From NCBI RefSeq assembly GCF_028707975.1, contig NZ_JAQVZX010000002.1, forward strand, positions 1-64,000: a stretch of 64,000 bases of DNA, read 5' to 3'. The position numbers and the translations under genes are program-made. Origin of the DNA: Syntrophomonas sp. Its GTDB lineage: Bacteria; Bacillota; Syntrophomonadia; Syntrophomonadales; Syntrophomonadaceae. Shown here in pieces: positions 62,131 through 64,000 of this stretch. Under the pieces are notes generated by a model. That model saw only the letters and a list, made by a program, of their open reading frames with translations, did not search any database and was not told the DNA's origin. Each line of letters begins with the position of its first letter. Position 1 is the first letter of the stretch.

Positions 62131-62309
62131 CCCTACGCGGCTCCTGAGCCAAAGCGCAAAAAAAGCATAGAGGCGGGCACAGTTAGCCAGGAGACGCTTC
62201 TTCGACAAAAAAATAAAGAGCTCAGCAAAACCGTGGAGAGGGTGGAGCTGAGCTTAATATCTGGCAGATAACAAACCACTGTTTATGGTTTTTATGATAG
62301 ATTGAGCTT
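62131..62309 (+). repeat. direct repeat copy 2 (glnS 3' end + downstream region)
   Basis: ccctacgcggctcctgagccaaagcgcaaaaaaagcatagaggcgggcacag...agattgagc. Confidence 0.85.
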
Positions 62310-62315
62310 TTCGAA

Positions 62316-63500
62316 TTAATCTCTCCTCAGGGCTTCGATGGGGTCCATTTTGGAGGCTTTATTGGCCGGGTAAATGCCGAAGAACAGGCCGACCGCTACG
62401 GAAAACCCCACGGCCAGCAATACCGTCCATCCGGAAACCAGCGGCGGCCACTTGGCCAGCCGGGCTACCAGCAAAGCCCCGCCATATCCCAGAATTATGC
62501 CAATGAACCCCCCCAGGAGGCAGAGGACAATTGATTCAATGATAAATTGCACCAGGATGTCCTTGCGGCGGGCGCCCAGGGCCATTCTAATGCCTATTTC
62601 GCGGGTGCGCTCGGTTACTGATACCAGCATTATGTTCATTACCCCGATTCCCCCCACCAGCAAGGATATGCCTGCTATACAGCCGATAATAAGGGTCATA
62701 ATCCCCGTTACTTTGTTAGCCGACTCCATCTCCTGTTCCAGACTGTAGGCATAGTAATGATTGGGGGCATGATGCCTTCTTTCCAGGATCTTCTTGCTCA
62801 GGTTCATGGCTGCTTCGACCTCTTCTTTGCTGCTGGCGCTGCCCTGCAATTCATGGATTACTTCCCAGCCGTTAAGCCGGCTTAAAAATGACCAGGGCAG
62901 ATAGGCTATTTGCTGGGAATTAAAGCCCAGCATGGAACTGTCGCTTTTTATTACCCCCACTACTACTGCCGAATTGCTCATGAGCATTACCTTTTTACCC
63001 ACCGGGTTGCCAGGCCCAAAAAGCTTTAAGGCGGTTCTTTCATCAAGCACAATAACCCTTCTGCCTACTGCCGCATCATCATCACGGATGAACCTGCCCC
63101 AGACGGTTTCCAGGTTTCTAACCTGGGCATAGTCGGCAGTGGTGCCTATCACCTGTACGGATTTATGGCCCTTGCTGCCCCTTAACTGCATCTGGCCATA
63201 GCTTGCCGGAGCCAGGTATTTCACCTGGGGGACATTTTCCTTGATAACTGTTATATCATTAATCTGCAGGTCGTCCAGGCGGAAGCTTTCACCATCCCGG
63301 TAATTTACCCAGATGCCGAACATATTGGTGCCGAATTTCTCCATTTCCTGCATCAACATGGCCCGGCCGCCCTGCCCGATGCCCACCACGGCAATTACCG
63401 CGGCAATGCCGATAACAATTCCCAGGGTGGTAAGAAAGGATCTTAGTTTATTGCTTTTTATACTCTCAATGGCGACCAGAATCAGTTCCCCGATATTCAT
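62316..63500 (-). CDS. MacB-like ABC transporter permease (FtsX fold)
   Basis: [45 protein letters not shown]...VSVTERTREIGIRMALGARRKDIL. Confidence 0.93.
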   Translation of the reverse strand: MNIGELILVAIESIKSNKLRSFLTTLGIVIGIAAVIAVVGIGQGGRAMLMQEMEKFGTNMFGIWVNYRDGESFRLDDLQINDITVIKENVPQVKYLAPASYGQMQLRGSKGHKSVQVIGTTADYAQVRNLETVWGRFIRDDDAAVGRRVIVLDERTALKLFGPGNPVGKKVMLMSNSAVVVGVIKSDSSMLGFNSQQIAYLPWSFLSRLNGWEVIHELQGSASSKEEVEAAMNLSKKILERRHHAPNHYYAYSLEQEMESANKVTGIMTLIIGCIAGISLLVGGIGVMNIMLVSVTERTREIGIRMALGARRKDILVQFIIESIVLCLLGGFIGIILGYGGALLVARLAKWPPLVSGWTVLLAVGFSVAVGLFFGIYPANKASKMDPIEALRRD

Positions 63501-64000
63501 GCCCTGCCCCCCTTTTCCCGGAGTGCCTGGATTTCGTTATGGGCATCAAGGGGCCGGGCTATTTCCTCATCGTTTATTATCAAGCCGTCAGCCATACGAA
63601 GTATGCGCCGGGAGTGCCGGGCAATGTTTAATTCGTGAGTAACCAGAACTATGGTGGTTCCCTGGCGGTTTAATTCTTGAAATATGCTCATTATCTCCAG
63701 GCCGGTCTGGCTATCCAGGGCTCCGGTAGGCTCGTCAGCCAGGATTATGGCCGGGTTGTTGATCAGAGCCCGGGCGATGGCCACCCGCTGGTTCTGCCCC
63801 CCGGACAATTCATTGGGAAAATGATGCAGCCGGTCTTCCAGGCCCAGTAGGGTCAAGACTTCCAGCGCTCTCTTCCGGCGCTCTTCGTGCTTTGTGCCTG
63901 CATAAAGCATGGATAACTCTACATTTTTCAAGGCAGTCAAACGCGGCAGGAGATTAAAAGCTTGAAAAACAAAACCGATTTTGCGATTTCTTAAGCGGGC
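63497..64000 (-). CDS. MacB/LolD-type ABC ATP-binding protein, partial at window edge
   Basis: [38 protein letters not shown]; reading frame continues upstream ([28 protein letters not shown]) to the window end. Confidence 0.93.
   Translation of the reverse strand, partial: ARLRNRKIGFVFQAFNLLPRLTALKNVELSMLYAGTKHEERRKRALEVLTLLGLEDRLHHFPNELSGGQNQRVAIARALINNPAIILADEPTGALDSQTGLEIMSIFQELNRQGTTIVLVTHELNIARHSRRILRMADGLIINDEEIARPLDAHNEIQALREKGGRA

Overview
This 64 kb window is from a low-to-mid GC Firmicute. The gene content resembles a syntrophic or anaerobic clostridium such as Syntrophomonadaceae, but that taxonomy is inference. It opens with the 3' end of a group II intron. Housekeeping genes follow (MazG-like, yybS/DUF2232, rplI, lonC, purA, tRNA-Val), then a Fic protein bracketed by direct repeats and a very large SLH-FecR-S9 peptidase. 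Next come an orphan BtuF-like lipoprotein, two tandem TiaS-N-like proteins, a PAS/GGDEF/HD-GYP protein, and two tandem FbpABC-type ABC operons with a PHP protein. From about 28 to 44 kb lies a large accessory cluster. It contains three intact and one truncated MtaA/CmuA-like methyltransferases, two corrinoid proteins, a RACo/RamA-like activator, SsuABC-like and BtuFCD-like transporters, two Cys-less FmdE-like paralogs, two GATase1/ThuA-like paralogs and a molbindin. After it come tRNA-Gly, a SCIFF peptide gene absent from the ORF track with its radical SAM maturase, M23 peptidase, trxB, murA, rlmH, a decayed DUF499 ATPase and a Phd-Uma2 fusion. Then follow a CD1871A/NapH-like/TlpA-like module, glnS, nitroreductase/TetR and a MacB-like ABC transporter. 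The most notable single observation is an in-frame UGA in the redox motif of the TlpA-like lipoprotein (UxxC), followed by a SECIS-like hairpin: a strong candidate selenoprotein split in two by the ORF caller. Several dispersed and direct repeats frame accessory cargo. All homology calls come from reading the sequence; no database search was run.
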